Shown: piece by piece, positions 6,307 through 6,352 of the stretch
How positions within the stretch are numbered: position 1 is the stretch's first letter
Layout of the letters: each line of letters starts with the position of its first letter
Assembly (NCBI GenBank): GCA_016882185.1
Contig: VHCC01000047.1
Location: 1 to 6,352 of the forward strand
Length of the DNA stretch: 6,352 bases
Source: Candidatus Pelagibacterales bacterium
Lineage (GTDB): Bacteria > Pseudomonadota > Alphaproteobacteria > Pelagibacterales > Pelagibacteraceae
Reading direction: 5' to 3'
Position numbers and translations under genes: made by a program
Notes under the pieces: generated by a model
What the model was told of the DNA's origin: nothing
The model's database searches: none
The model's input: the letters and a program-made list of their open reading frames with translations, nothing else

Positions 6307-6352
6307 AAAAAGTATAAGTGGCATGAGCATAATTGAGGCTCTTGTTGCTACA
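6272..6352 (+). CDS. PilV-like minor prepilin, N-terminal fragment cut by the window edge
   Basis: A third-frame reading at the right end gives KKSISG followed by MSIIEALVAT, a prepilin cleavage site with Gly at -1 and Glu at mature +5. The form G-[FM]-S-[LI]-I-E-x-L-V-A is typical of PilV/GspI-type minor pilins, which usually follow fimT-type genes. The frame is open to base 6352. ATG 6272 gives a 17-residue leader and overlaps the previous gene by 35 nt; ATG 6266 is also possible. A purine-rich GGAGAG at 6287-6292 lies inside that leader and would suit an ATT start at 6302 (leader about 7 residues), so the start is uncertain. No more of the protein is visible, so the PilV label rests on the cleavage motif and gene order. 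Confidence 0.75.
   Translation, partial: MQHQGGEKSKIKKSISGMSIIEALVAT

Overview
This window holds most of a type IVa pilus (T4aP) assembly and retraction locus. All genes are on the + strand and tightly packed. In order they are: a 5'-truncated assembly ATPase (PilB), the inner-membrane platform protein (PilC), three consecutive small type IV prepilins, the retraction ATPase (PilT), a larger GspH/FimT-like minor pilin, and the first codons of a PilV-like minor pilin cut off by the right edge. The DNA is strongly AT-rich, every complete gene ends in TAA, and Shine-Dalgarno sequences are weak or absent. The gene content is Gram-negative (Pseudomonadota-like). A streamlined AT-rich lineage such as marine SAR11 (Pelagibacterales) would fit, but that is inference from composition and gene type, not a demonstrated assignment.

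Layout: 1-1634 pilB (open at the left edge; its real start lies outside the window); 1634-2869 pilC, overlapping pilB by one base (TAATG); 2870-2946 a short AT-rich spacer; 2947-3420, 3448-3900 and 3905-4408 three prepilins separated by 27 and 4 nt; 4409-4628 a 220-nt non-coding spacer with an 11-bp perfect hairpin, a terminator-like hairpin plus T-run and a possible -10 box; 4629-5633 pilT; 5620-6306 a FimT/GspH-like prepilin that starts with GTG inside the end of pilT; 6272-6352 the start of a PilV-like prepilin overlapping the previous gene. The spacer at 4409-4628 probably separates two transcription units: pilB-pilC-pilins and pilT-minor pilins.

How the parts work together: PilB hydrolyses ATP under PilC to add pilin subunits from the inner membrane to the fibre. 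PilT replaces PilB to depolymerise it. The FimT/PilV-like minor pilins usually form the priming or tip complex. The three small prepilins provide the shaft subunit and probably variants of it. The prepilin peptidase (PilD), the secretin (PilQ) and the alignment proteins (PilMNOP) are not in this window. Having both PilT and PilB argues for a T4aP rather than a type II secretion system.

The machinery itself is conventional. The less ordinary points are: four of the five prepilin cleavage sites have Ala rather than Gly at -1, while the fifth has Gly; pilins 1 and 3 share a cysteine and NPYN pattern that pilin 2 lacks; long poly-A tracts lie in pilC and in the leader of the first pilin; and initiation appears to depend little on Shine-Dalgarno pairing. 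I see no mobile element, CRISPR, tRNA or rRNA, and no convincing wholly new system.
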